Below, in pieces: positions 17,115-26,329 of a stretch of DNA of 64,000 bases. Numbering within the stretch: the first letter of the stretch is position 1; the number at the start of each line of letters is the position of its first letter. The DNA lies in the NCBI GenBank assembly GCA_040791665.1, contig JBFNNX010000009.1, positions 682,001 through 746,000 of the forward strand, in the 5' to 3' direction. Both the position numbers and the translations under genes were made by a program. Source of the stretch: Thiodiazotropha sp040791665. Lineage in GTDB: Bacteria > Pseudomonadota > Gammaproteobacteria > Chromatiales > Chromatiaceae. The notes under the pieces are model-generated. The model saw only the letters and a program-made list of their open reading frames with translations, was not told where the DNA came from and did not search any database.

Positions 17115-19016
17115 CTATTCGCTACCACTATCCAGCAGAACTTCGATATCAGCGCGAGATTCCAGATCGGTCAACACCATTTCGTAATGATCCCTGCCCA
17201 GCATGCGACGCAGACTCTCATACTGTTGCTGGTTGGCTTCATCATCGGCACTCCCCTCCGCCACATCAGTCAACAGATAGACGGCGAAGTCCCCACCTGC
17301 AAGCCGTGCAGTGCCTGGCGATGACCCACCGGCAGCCGGCTTTGCGGTTCGGAAAAGCGCACTCGACAACCCCGGCGGGATTTGCCGGTCATTGCGATTT
17401 ACCGTCATAGGACCGGTCACGGCATAACTCTCTGCAACCTCCGACAAGAGAGCGCCTGCAGCGATTTCAGCCAGTCGCTTCTCCGCCTCGGCTTGGGCCT
17501 GCTGCTCGGCCTTTTGCTGCTGCAGCGTCTCGGTGATCTGTTGTTTCACCTCATCCAGCGGCAGCACAGAGGACTCCTGATGATCAAGCACGCGTAATAC
17601 CAGTGAACTGGTGCCATCGATCTCGACCAATTCACTGTTATTGTGCTCCTTCAGAACATCATCGCTGTAGGCTGCCGTTCTCGCCTTGGGGTTGGCGAAT
17701 ACGCCTGTACCCTGTTCCCGGGTAACCCAGTCACTTTGCTGAATGGTAAGCTCCAAGACGGACGCGGCAGACTCCAGGCTGTCTGGATCCTCATAGCTCA
17801 GATCGGCAAGCTGTTCCGCCATTTCAAAATAGAGCCGTTCGCCCTCAAACTTGCGATAGGCCGCCTCTACTTCGGAGCGCGCCTCTTCGAACGGTTTGAC
17901 CGTCCCGTCCTTGATACCGGTCAGCTTGATAAGATGGAAACCGAAACTGGTACGCACCGGCTCGCTCACCTCCCCTTCCCGGAGGGCATAGACAGCGTTC
18001 TCGAACGCCGGGTCCATGATACCTTTACCGAAGAAACCCAAATCACCGCCCGACGCAGCGGAACCCGGGTCCTGTGAATTCTGTTTGGCCAATTCATCGA
18101 AAGATTCACCATTGCGCAACCTTTCCGCCAAAGTATCGATCTTTGACCTCGCTTCATCCACTGCCGTTTGGTCCGCATCTGCAGCCGCCAGAATCAGGAT
18201 GTGGCTGGCCTGGCGTTGCTCCGGCAGGCCGAACTCATCCTGATTGTTCTCATAATAACCGCGAAGAAGTTCTTCATTGACATCAATGGTGCCGCCCGCC
18301 GTCTCGACATCCAGCAATATATACTCGACCTTAACCTTTTCGGGCGAGATAAATGCGCTTTGGTTGGCTTCGTAATAGGCCTTGATTTCATCATCTGAAA
18401 GTTCATCACTCAGTTTGAAATCGCCGGCGGGTACCACGAAATAGGAGAACTCACGCGTCTGTTTCAATAAGCGTTGACTCTCATTGAGTTCTTTAGGCGT
18501 CACAAAACTTCCTGCCTGAACCGCTTGTGACAGCTGTTCCGCAACCAGGGCGCGACGTACGCGATCTTCGAAACCAGCGGGAGAGATGCCCTGTAGGCGT
18601 AATGCGCGTTCATAGGTCTGCTGGTCGTAGCGTCCATCCTTCTGGAATGTCGGCATACTCAGAATCGTGGCTTGGATCATGCTGCTTCCCGCACGCAGCC
18701 CCATCATATTGGAAGTCTGTTGTACCAGTTCATCCCTGATCAAACGATTCAACACCTCTTTGCGCATCCTGGTGTCATCGAACATTTCCGGTCGATACGC
18801 CGCTCCAAGCTGATCGCGCAATTGCTGACGAAAGCGCTGGTACTGACTATCCAAAGTCCGTTCCGTGATTTCGGCACCGTTGACGGTTGCCGCAACCGGT
18901 TCAGAACCGACACCCAGATAGGACTGAATCCCCCAAAGTGCGAAAGGGATCGAAATCAGTATTACGATCGCCCATGCGATCCAACCCTGCGCTTTATCTC
19001 TGATAACCTGAAGCAT
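17115..19016 (-). CDS. ppiD: Periplasmic folding chaperone / peptidyl-prolyl isomerase PpiD (SurA_N type)
   Basis: Membrane-anchored periplasmic chaperone that assists outer-membrane and secreted protein folding. From the ATG at 19016 it has 633 residues, close to E. coli PpiD (623). A single N-terminal helix (about 10-34) follows the typical start MLQVIRDKAQGW. A SurA_N-like chaperone region and a parvulin domain (ASHILILA... to FGFHLIKL, about 270-365) come next. A TTG start 33 bases upstream is possible but unnecessary. Its position after hupB and the tRNAs matches the common gammaproteobacterial order. Parvulin domains of PpiD proteins are often catalytically weak, and activity cannot be judged here. 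Confidence 0.95.
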   Translation of the reverse strand: MLQVIRDKAQGWIAWAIVILISIPFALWGIQSYLGVGSEPVAATVNGAEITERTLDSQYQRFRQQLRDQLGAAYRPEMFDDTRMRKEVLNRLIRDELVQQTSNMMGLRAGSSMIQATILSMPTFQKDGRYDQQTYERALRLQGISPAGFEDRVRRALVAEQLSQAVQAGSFVTPKELNESQRLLKQTREFSYFVVPAGDFKLSDELSDDEIKAYYEANQSAFISPEKVKVEYILLDVETAGGTIDVNEELLRGYYENNQDEFGLPEQRQASHILILAAADADQTAVDEARSKIDTLAERLRNGESFDELAKQNSQDPGSAASGGDLGFFGKGIMDPAFENAVYALREGEVSEPVRTSFGFHLIKLTGIKDGTVKPFEEARSEVEAAYRKFEGERLYFEMAEQLADLSYEDPDSLESAASVLELTIQQSDWVTREQGTGVFANPKARTAAYSDDVLKEHNNSELVEIDGTSSLVLRVLDHQESSVLPLDEVKQQITETLQQQKAEQQAQAEAEKRLAEIAAGALLSEVAESYAVTGPMTVNRNDRQIPPGLSSALFRTAKPAAGGSSPGTARLAGGDFAVYLLTDVAEGSADDEANQQQYESLRRMLGRDHYEMVLTDLESRADIEVLLDSGSE

Positions 19017-19074
19017 GATCAGTGGCTCACTTATTTCCACCTGAGACAAGTTGACCAGGTGTCATACGTCTATA

Positions 19075-19107
19075 AACAAAAACGGGGTATCTGCCAGATA
19101 CCCCGTT
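19075..19107 (-). terminator. Rho-independent terminator after the tRNA pair
   Basis: On the minus strand, a perfect 12-bp inverted repeat, ACGGGGTATCTG and its complement around a single central base, is followed by TTTTTGTTT. It lies directly after tRNA-Asp and before ppiD, and should end the hupB/tRNA transcript. Confidence 0.9.
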
Positions 19108-19119
19108 GATGATCAAAGT

Positions 19120-19196
19120 TGGCGGAGCGGACGGGACTCGAACCCGCGACCCCCGGCGTGACAGGCCGGTATTCTAACCAACTGAACTACCGCTCC
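19120..19196 (-). tRNA. tRNA-Asp (GTC)
   Basis: The 77-nt cloverleaf starts GGAGCGG and has the matching acceptor 3' arm, anticodon loop CCTGTCACG with anticodon GTC, T-loop GGTTCGAGTCC and an encoded CCA. It is very similar to E. coli tRNA-Asp. It lies 4 nt after tRNA-Val and before a strong terminator. Confidence 0.97.
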
Positions 19197-19200
19197 GAGT

Positions 19201-19276
19201 TGGTGGGTGCTGCAGGGATCGAACCTGCGACCCTCGCCTTGTAAGGGCGATGCTCTCCCAGCTGAGCTAAGCACCC
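19201..19276 (-). tRNA. tRNA-Val (TAC)
   Basis: The 76-nt cloverleaf starts GGGTGCTTAGCTCAGCTGG and has anticodon TAC in CCTTACAAGG, T-loop GGTTCGATCCC and an encoded CCA. It lies 52 bp downstream of hupB and 4 nt upstream of tRNA-Asp. It may be transcribed together with hupB, since no convincing separate promoter is visible in the short spacer. Confidence 0.97.
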
Positions 19277-19328
19277 TGCTAGTGGGGTATTTCGTCAATC
19301 GGTTAGAGATACCTCACCTGAAGGCGCG

Positions 19329-19601
19329 CTAGTTTATTGCATCCTTCAATGCTTTACCAGCCTTGAACGACGGGATTCTTGAGGCCTTGATTTTTATCGT
19401 CTCGCCGGTCTGCGGATTACGGCCTTCGCGAGCGGCCCGCTCCTTCACTGAGAAGGTGCCAAATCCTACCAATGAGAGCGTATCACCCTCTTTCATTGCT
19501 TTTGTTACTGCGTCAACCATACCGTCAAGCGCGCGCCCAGCAGCGGCCTTGGATATGTCCGCAGATTCCGCCATTGCCTCAATTAGTTCGGCCTTATTCA
19601 T
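19329..19601 (-). CDS. hupB: DNA-binding protein HU-beta
   Basis: Small nucleoid protein of 90 residues, the exact usual length of HU. The family signature GFGTFSVKERAAREGRNPQTGE covers the start of the DNA-binding beta-arms, and the arm-tip proline region ends KASRIPSFKAGKALKDAIN. It lies downstream of lon, as in E. coli. 184 bp separate it from lon, so it probably has its own promoter; I could not assign one with confidence. Confidence 0.97.
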   Translation of the reverse strand: MNKAELIEAMAESADISKAAAGRALDGMVDAVTKAMKEGDTLSLVGFGTFSVKERAAREGRNPQTGETIKIKASRIPSFKAGKALKDAIN

Positions 19602-19785
19602 TAATCATTTTCCCCTGTGATGGTCTTGGCGGAATTACCGCCTACTAGAAGCGTTATGTAATGGCCCGCTTGGGCCCGAAACGCCAGAATTTATACCGGC
19701 TGCCAGATACCCTGTCAAGCAACGGACGAGACGGATTCTTAACATTTGTTACCGTTGTGACGGAGATATAGTATCTCGAATCATA

Positions 19786-22236
19786 CTAATGCTTGGTCGG
19801 TGCACCCCGTTTCTTGATCTCGTCACCTTCCTGCTTTTGTCCGCCTTTTCTCGGAGTTGCATCCGCCGGCTTCACCTCTTTCGGTTGCGGCATCTCCTTG
19901 AGCGCCACCTGTAGCACTTCATCGATCCAGCGGACCGGCCTGATATCAAGATTCTGTTTAATATTCTTCGGTATATCAACGAGATCTCGTTCATTCTCTT
20001 CAGGAATGATAACCGTTGCGATACCTCCGCGGTGAGCGGCAAGCAGCTTCTCTTTCAGTCCGCCGATGGGCAAAACCTCACCTCTCAGGGTAATTTCCCC
20101 TGTCATCGCCACATCCGCCCTAACCGGTATCTTGGTCAAAGCGGATACCAGACTGGTGCACATTCCAACACCTGCGCTGGGACCGTCTTTCGGTGTCGCT
20201 CCCTCGGGCACATGGATATGAACATCACATTTCTGGTGAAAGTCCTCTTCCAAAGCAAGGGAATCCGCACGACTTCTGACAACGGTCATGGCAGCCTGAA
20301 TGGACTCCTGCATGACCTCACCCAGCTGACCGGTATGGCTGAGCCGACCCTTACCTGGCATCAATGCCGCCTCGATACGCAGCAGTTCGCCTCCCACTTC
20401 GGTCCAGGCGAGTCCAGTAACCTGACCTACCTGATCGTGTTCATCCGCCCGTCCATAACGGAAGCGTTTAACACCCAGATAGTCTTCGAGCTTTTTCGGT
20501 GTAACGGTGATCTTGCCCTTTGGTTTCTTCAGCAGGATATCCTTCACAACCTTGCGGCATATCTTGGCAATCTCCCGTTCCAGATTTCGCACACCTGCTT
20601 CACGTGTATAGTAACGGACGATATCGCGTATGGCAGACTCCCTGATGATGAGTTCATTGGGCTTCAATCCGTTGTTCTCCATCTGTTTACGTACCAGATA
20701 GCGTTCGGCAATGCTGACTTTTTCATCCTCGGTATAGCCGGAGAGCCTGATCACTTCCATACGATCGAGTAGCGCCGGAGGGATGTTCAAGGTATTTGCA
20801 GTCGCAACGAACATTACCTCGGACAGATCGAAATCGACTTCGAGATAGTGGTCATTGAAAGTATGGTTCTGTTCCGGATCGAGCACCTCCAGCAGGGCCG
20901 ATGCCGGATCACCCCGAAAATCCATCGCCATTTTATCAATCTCGTCAAGGAGAAACAGCGGATTACGGGTTTTGACCTTGCTCAGGTTGTTGATAATTTT
21001 GCCAGGCAGCGCACCGATATAGGTACGCCTGTGTCCACGAATTTCTGCCTCGTCTCTTACCCCGCCCAAGGCCATGCGGGTGAATTTGCGATTGGTGGCA
21101 CGGGCGATCGATTGCCCCAACGAGGTCTTGCCGACACCAGGGGGCCCCACCAGACAGAGTATCGGTCCTTTCAGTTTGCGAACACGCTGCTGTACCGCGA
21201 GATACTCCAGGATGCGTTCCTTTACCTTCTCCAGACCGTAATGGTCTTCATTCAGCACCGCATCGGCCGCACCGATATCATTACGTATTTTTGTCCGTTT
21301 CTTCCAGGGCAACCCGACCAGCGTGTCGATATAGTTACGCACCACAGTGGCCTCGGCTGACATGGGGGACATCAGCTTGAGTTTGTTCAACTCATTGGTC
21401 GCCTTTTCCTTGGCCTCCTTGGTCATACCGGCAGACTCGATCTTCTTGGTGAGATCCTCAATCTCGTTAGGCGCATCCTCCATCTCACCCAGTTCTTTCT
21501 GAATTGCCTTCATCTGTTCGTTCAGATAGTACTCGCGCTGATTCTTCTCCATCTGGCGCTTCACCCGGCCACGGATCCGTTTCTCCATCTGCAGGATATC
21601 GTTTTCACCCTCCATCAGCCCCATCAGATGTTCCAGCCGCTCACGTACGTTGGGCATCTCCAGAACATGTTGTTTCTCTTCCAGCTTCAATGACATATGC
21701 GCAGCGATGGTATCTGCAAGACGGCTCGGGTCATCGATGCTTGAGAGTGATGTAAGCACCTCCGGAGGAACCTTTTTGTTCAACTTGACATACTGATCAA
21801 ACAGATTGGTGGCCGAACGCATCAATACTTCGCTCTCACGACCCGCCACATCGATTGTGTCAGTCAAGGTTTCAAGCCTGGCGGTAAAGAACTCATCGGT
21901 ATCGACGAATTCGGTGATACGCGCCCTTTCTCCGCCTTCGACGAGTACCTTGACAGTACCGTCGGGTAATTTGAGCAGTTGGAGTATGTTTGCCAGGGTG
22001 CCGATCGCATACATATCACCCACATCCGGATCATCCACATCAGCGCTCTTTTGCGCCGCCAGCAGAATCTGCTTGTTGCTCTGCATCGCCGAATCCAGTG
22101 CCTGGATCGATTTGTCACGGCCGACAAACAGAGGAATGACCATATGAGGATAGACGACCACATCGCGCAACGGTAAAACCGGAACGAGATTGCTCTGGCC
22201 GATCGCCTTCATGGAATTAGTGTACTCGTGGCCCAT
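19786..22236 (-). CDS. lon: ATP-dependent protease Lon
   Basis: Cytoplasmic AAA+ serine protease that degrades misfolded and regulatory proteins; 816 residues. The N-terminal substrate domain begins at LVPVLPLRDVVVYPHM. Walker A is GPPGVGKTSLG and Walker B is FLLDEID. The protease domain carries PKDGPSAGVGM with the catalytic Ser and LPIGGLKEKLLAA with the catalytic Lys. The C-terminal tail (about 30 residues, Lys/Gly-rich) is longer than in E. coli Lon (784 residues). The ATG has GAGAGGA 7 bases upstream. It is separated from clpX by 323 bp, so an independent, probably heat-responsive promoter is likely, though I could not place a clear sigma-32 site. Confidence 0.98.
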   Translation of the reverse strand: MGHEYTNSMKAIGQSNLVPVLPLRDVVVYPHMVIPLFVGRDKSIQALDSAMQSNKQILLAAQKSADVDDPDVGDMYAIGTLANILQLLKLPDGTVKVLVEGGERARITEFVDTDEFFTARLETLTDTIDVAGRESEVLMRSATNLFDQYVKLNKKVPPEVLTSLSSIDDPSRLADTIAAHMSLKLEEKQHVLEMPNVRERLEHLMGLMEGENDILQMEKRIRGRVKRQMEKNQREYYLNEQMKAIQKELGEMEDAPNEIEDLTKKIESAGMTKEAKEKATNELNKLKLMSPMSAEATVVRNYIDTLVGLPWKKRTKIRNDIGAADAVLNEDHYGLEKVKERILEYLAVQQRVRKLKGPILCLVGPPGVGKTSLGQSIARATNRKFTRMALGGVRDEAEIRGHRRTYIGALPGKIINNLSKVKTRNPLFLLDEIDKMAMDFRGDPASALLEVLDPEQNHTFNDHYLEVDFDLSEVMFVATANTLNIPPALLDRMEVIRLSGYTEDEKVSIAERYLVRKQMENNGLKPNELIIRESAIRDIVRYYTREAGVRNLEREIAKICRKVVKDILLKKPKGKITVTPKKLEDYLGVKRFRYGRADEHDQVGQVTGLAWTEVGGELLRIEAALMPGKGRLSHTGQLGEVMQESIQAAMTVVRSRADSLALEEDFHQKCDVHIHVPEGATPKDGPSAGVGMCTSLVSALTKIPVRADVAMTGEITLRGEVLPIGGLKEKLLAAHRGGIATVIIPEENERDLVDIPKNIKQNLDIRPVRWIDEVLQVALKEMPQPKEVKPADATPRKGGQKQEGDEIKKRGAPTKH

Positions 22237-22559
22237 TCAATTATCCTCTCTTCGGCAGTGTCTCTGCCTAAAAACCTTCAACCTCAGGTATGACAGTCAG
22301 TACAGGGATTTGATACTGGCGGGTAATTATGTTCAATCCGCATCCATTTACTCGGATCAACACTATAAGGGACATATATAAGGGTGGTGGCTGGATGTTT
22401 CAAGCCTGTAATGCAATGAATGATGCAGAGACATACCCTCAGGTGGCTGACATATCCAACGGATATGTTATGAATTCAAGAACATACCAACACCTATCAG
22501 ACAATCCGGCCGCTTTGGCTAGCGCCTGTAGCGCAGACCACTGATTTTGTGGCGTTAGG
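22237..22559. other. Intergenic region between clpX and lon
   Basis: 323 bp without a convincing gene. It holds a short perfect hairpin (CATATCC/GGATATG with a 3-base loop, 22450-22466) and a looser GC-containing hairpin just after the clpX stop, neither followed by a T-run on the minus strand. A 71-codon open frame on the plus strand lacks a ribosome site and resembles nothing I know. The lon promoter should lie here. Confidence 0.5.
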
Positions 22560-23834
22560 CTAATCGGATGCGGCGATCTGCTTGTCGCTGTTTTCATAGA
22601 TCATCAGCGGTTCAGACTCGCCGGCGATCACCGCCTCATCCACCACGACCTTCGTTACCTCATCCATAGAGGGAAGATCGTACATGGTATCGAGTAGCAC
22701 TTGTTCCAGTATGGTGCGCAATCCCCGTGCGCCTGTCTTGCGAAGCATGGCTTTGCGGGCGATGGCGCGGAGTGCGTCTTCACGAATCTCAAGCTCACAG
22801 CCTTCCATCTCGAACAGGCGGCTATACTGCTTGGTCAGGGCATTCTTCGGCTCGGTAAGAATCTTGACCAATGAGGCTTCATCCAACTCCTGCAGCGTGG
22901 CCACAACAGGCAAACGACCTACGAATTCGGGAATCAGTCCATATTTGATCAGATCCTCGGGTTCCACATCGACAATGATGTCGCCGATGGAGCGTGAGTC
23001 GTCCTTGCTCTTTACCTCCGCTGAGAACCCGATACCGCCCTTTTCAGAACGATCCTTGATGACTTTTTCAAGCCCGGCGAAGGCGCCACCGACAATAAAC
23101 AGGATATTCGAGGTGTTGACCTGTAGGAACTCCTGCTGGGGGTGCTTGCGCCCACCTTGGGGGGGTACGGAGGCCACTGTACCTTCGATCAGTTTCAACA
23201 GGGCCTGCTGGACACCCTCACCCGACACATCCCGGGTAATGGAGGGATTGTCGGATTTTCGGGAAATCTTGTCGATCTCATCGATGTAGACTATGCCTGT
23301 TTGGGCCTTTTCCACATCATAATCACACTTTTGTAACAGCTTTTGGATGATGTTTTCCACATCCTCGCCCACATAACCCGCCTCGGTGAGGGTAGTCGCA
23401 TCGGCAATCGTGAACGGAACATTCAGGAGCCTGGCAAGCGTCTCAGCCAGGAGGGTTTTGCCCGATCCGGTGGGGCCTATGAGCAGGATATTGGATTTGG
23501 CCAGCTCCACATCACTCTCTTTACCGATGGTATCGAGGCGTTTGTAGTGGTTGTAAACCGCGACGGACAGCACCTTCTTCGCCCGATGCTGGCCGATGAC
23601 ATATTGATCCAGGGTCTTTTTGATCTCGTGAGGCTTGGGAAGCTTGTTGATACTCTCTTCCCCGGGGTCCTGCATCTCCTCGCGGATAATGTCGTTGCAG
23701 AGTTCGACACATTCGTCACAGATGAAGACGGAAGGACCGGCGATCAGTTTGCGTACCTCATGCTGGCTTTTGCCGCAAAAGGAGCAATACAGCAGCTTGC
23801 CGTCGTCGCCTTTTCCGCTCTTGTCACTGCCCAT
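22560..23834 (-). CDS. clpX: ATP-dependent Clp protease ATP-binding subunit ClpX
   Basis: AAA+ unfoldase feeding substrates to ClpP; 424 residues, the usual size. It has the N-terminal zinc-binding domain (CSFCGKSQHEV...CDECVELC), Walker A GPTGSGKT, Walker B VYIDEID, and the IGF-type ClpP-docking region expected in the large domain (GGIGFSAEVK). It lies 143 bp after clpP on the same strand, with a hairpin between them. Confidence 0.98.
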   Translation of the reverse strand: MGSDKSGKGDDGKLLYCSFCGKSQHEVRKLIAGPSVFICDECVELCNDIIREEMQDPGEESINKLPKPHEIKKTLDQYVIGQHRAKKVLSVAVYNHYKRLDTIGKESDVELAKSNILLIGPTGSGKTLLAETLARLLNVPFTIADATTLTEAGYVGEDVENIIQKLLQKCDYDVEKAQTGIVYIDEIDKISRKSDNPSITRDVSGEGVQQALLKLIEGTVASVPPQGGRKHPQQEFLQVNTSNILFIVGGAFAGLEKVIKDRSEKGGIGFSAEVKSKDDSRSIGDIIVDVEPEDLIKYGLIPEFVGRLPVVATLQELDEASLVKILTEPKNALTKQYSRLFEMEGCELEIREDALRAIARKAMLRKTGARGLRTILEQVLLDTMYDLPSMDEVTKVVVDEAVIAGESEPLMIYENSDKQIAASD

Positions 23835-23902
23835 ATCTCACTCCTCGAACCGAAATCAACCTGCTTTTAACTCAATCATATCTAACTGCGCATAGATGGC
23901 AA

Positions 23903-23926
23903 GGTCAGAGTCACCAAACTCTGACC
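23903..23926. other. Hairpin in the clpP-clpX spacer
   Basis: A perfect 9-bp stem, GGTCAGAGT with ACTCTGACC, around the 6-base loop CACCAA. It has no flanking T-run, so it is not a standard terminator. It could be an mRNA processing or stability structure that sets the clpP:clpX ratio. Confidence 0.5.
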
Positions 23927-23977
23927 TGTGTATCAGGCCCTCGATGCGTTCGATAACCGCCTTCGGAGACAGGTCAT

Positions 23978-24616
23978 TCAGCCTGCTGCTCCTTCGCGAT
24001 TGCTCAGCACGGAATCGATCAGGCCGTAGGCCATCGACTCCTCGCCGCCCATAAAGTTATCGCGTTCGGTGTCCTCCGAGATCTTTTCCAGACTCTGGCC
24101 GGTATGGTGGGCCAAAATGGAATTCAAACGCTCCCGCAATAACAGAATCTCTTTCGCATGAATCTCGATATCAGTCGCCTGTCCCTGGAAACCGCCTAGG
24201 GGCTGGTGAATCATCATACGGGAATTCGGCAGGCAATACCGCTTTCCCTTCGCGCCACCCGCCAGCAACAAGGCCCCCATACTGGCCGCCTGACCGATAC
24301 ACATTGTGCTGACATCGGGGCGGATGAACTGCATGGTATCGTAGATCGAGAGGCCCGCGGTGACCGATCCTCCGGGTGAATTGATATAGAGATGGATATC
24401 CTTGTCAGGATTTTCTGACTCGAGGAACAGCAGCTGGGCGACAACCAGATTGGCCATGTGATCCTCGACCGGCCCGACCAGAAAGATAACCCGCTCCTTG
24501 AGCAGTCTCGAATAGATATCGAAAGAGCGCTCACCCCTGGCGGTCTGCTCTATGACAATGGGCACCAGACCAAGGTTTTGTGCATCCGGCATACCTGATG
24601 AAAACTGTTCATTCAT
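23978..24616 (-). CDS. clpP: ATP-dependent Clp protease proteolytic subunit ClpP
   Basis: Serine protease subunit that forms the tetradecameric ClpP chamber; 212 residues. The nucleophile lies in GQAASMGALLLAGG (Ser112) and the catalytic His in MMIHQPLGG, both in canonical positions. A short N-terminal propeptide precedes the mature start, as in related species. It follows tig by 19 bp and is probably co-transcribed with it. Confidence 0.98.
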   Translation of the reverse strand: MNEQFSSGMPDAQNLGLVPIVIEQTARGERSFDIYSRLLKERVIFLVGPVEDHMANLVVAQLLFLESENPDKDIHLYINSPGGSVTAGLSIYDTMQFIRPDVSTMCIGQAASMGALLLAGGAKGKRYCLPNSRMMIHQPLGGFQGQATDIEIHAKEILLLRERLNSILAHHTGQSLEKISEDTERDNFMGGEESMAYGLIDSVLSNREGAAG

Positions 24617-24635
24617 ATCTGCTTTTTCCTCAGGG

Positions 24636-25922
24636 TCAACCCTGCTCTGTCAATGCGGCGAATGTGGTCTCATCATCCACTACACCCACCTGCTCCATGA
24701 CCCAGTCGACAACCTGATCTTCCAAGACCACGTTCTGTACCGAAGCCAATTGCTGCTGATTGCCATAGTAGAACTTAACTACCTCTTCCGGCTGCTCATA
24801 GCTTGCCGCATACTCCTCAATTGTCTGGCGTACACGATCGTTATCGACCTGAATCTCGTTTTGTTTAATGATCTCACCGATCAACAGGCCCAGGGCCACA
24901 CGCCGCTTGGCCTGATCTTCGAACATCTCTCGGGGTAATTCAAAACTGCCGGCTCCCTGTCCCATCTGCTCTCTGGTCTGTTTACGCAGCGCTTCGACCT
25001 CCTCCTCGATCAGCGCCTTGGGAATGTCGATCTTGTTCTGCTCGAAAATAAGATCCATCGCCTGACTCTTAATCCGAGCCTGAATACGCTGTGAAAGTTC
25101 ACGCTGCATGTTTTCCTGGATATCCTCCTTCAGCTTATCCAGACCTTCGCCGGCACCGAACTCCTTGGCGAAATCATCATCAACCAGCGGAAGCACTTCT
25201 TCCGCGACCTCATTCACCTCGACTTCGAACATTACCGGTTTTCCAGCCAGCTCTTCCACCCGGTAATCCTCGGGGAATTGCAGGTCAATTGAGCGCTTCT
25301 CCGCTTTGACCATTCCAACCAGACCACTCTCAAAGCCTTCTATCATCCGGTTTGAACCAAGTACGAGATCCACGTTTTCGGCACTGCCGCCTTCGAACGC
25401 TTCCCCATCGACCAGGCCCTTGAAGCTGATTTTCACTTGATCACCCTCAGCGGCGGCACGCTCAACGTTGTTCCATGTGGCCCGCTGTTTGCGCAGCTTT
25501 TCGATCATATCCTCGATATCCTGCGCGGTGACCTCGGCAACTGGCCGCTTGATCTCTCCCTCGAGCTTGCTCAACTCTATCTCCGGCATCACCTCAAGGG
25601 TGGCCACATAACTGAACAACCCCTCTTCGGTGCTCTCTTTGGGCTCTATCTTCGGCATCCCTGCAGGTTGCAGCTTTTCCTGCTGGATCGCCTCCTGGTA
25701 GCTGCTCTCGATCATCTGACCATAGACCTCCTGCAGCACCTTGCCACCGTAGTTACGGCGCAACAAATTCATGGGTACCTTTCCCGGACGAAAGCCATCC
25801 AGCTTGGCGGTTCGACCGATCTGCTTCAGACGCTTGGTGACCTCCACCTCGATCTGCTCTGCCGGCAATTCGACCGTAACGCGTCGCTCTAGCCCTTCAC
25901 CCGATTCCACCGAAACTTGCAT
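24636..25922 (-). CDS. tig: Trigger factor
   Basis: Ribosome-associated chaperone and prolyl isomerase; 428 residues. The N-terminal ribosome-binding domain contains the signature loop around GFRPGKVPMNLLRRNYG. It is followed by an FKBP-type domain (GDQVKISFKGLVDGEAFEGG to LQFPEDYRVEELAGKPVMFEVEV) and the helical C-terminal chaperone domain. It is the first protein gene of the tig-clpP-clpX block, downstream of tRNA-Leu. Confidence 0.97.
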   Translation of the reverse strand: MQVSVESGEGLERRVTVELPAEQIEVEVTKRLKQIGRTAKLDGFRPGKVPMNLLRRNYGGKVLQEVYGQMIESSYQEAIQQEKLQPAGMPKIEPKESTEEGLFSYVATLEVMPEIELSKLEGEIKRPVAEVTAQDIEDMIEKLRKQRATWNNVERAAAEGDQVKISFKGLVDGEAFEGGSAENVDLVLGSNRMIEGFESGLVGMVKAEKRSIDLQFPEDYRVEELAGKPVMFEVEVNEVAEEVLPLVDDDFAKEFGAGEGLDKLKEDIQENMQRELSQRIQARIKSQAMDLIFEQNKIDIPKALIEEEVEALRKQTREQMGQGAGSFELPREMFEDQAKRRVALGLLIGEIIKQNEIQVDNDRVRQTIEEYAASYEQPEEVVKFYYGNQQQLASVQNVVLEDQVVDWVMEQVGVVDDETTFAALTEQG

Positions 25923-26014
25923 GGTTCTTCTCCTGACAGCCTTGATCTGTCACTATATCTTTGTAAGTACTGGAAATATCCTGGAAATTGCGATTGGCAA
26001 TCACGAGGAAAAAT

Positions 26015-26099
<85 letters not shown>

Positions 26100-26329
26100 T
26101 TGCAGCTTGGACGCGGTAAATAAATCACCAGTGTCCTACTGTGAGCCGACCATTATAGCGATGAACGGTGGAAGTCTCCAAACCAAATGCCTCTAGACAG
26201 TGCTATCGGTCCACTATCAATTGCCGCAAACCAAGCTGTCCCGCTTGACGTCGCACTCTATCGAGCATGCTAATCGACGACCTTGCCAGGTGCATGCGGC
26301 AGACACCACTGTTACGCAGGAGGAGTCGC

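Noticed and set aside
20032..21360. Long plus-strand frames inside lon
   Set aside because: Antisense shadows of the strongly conserved Lon reading frame.
22329..22544. 71-codon plus-strand frame between lon and clpX
   Set aside because: No ribosome site, no recognisable motif, and the region is expected to carry the lon promoter.
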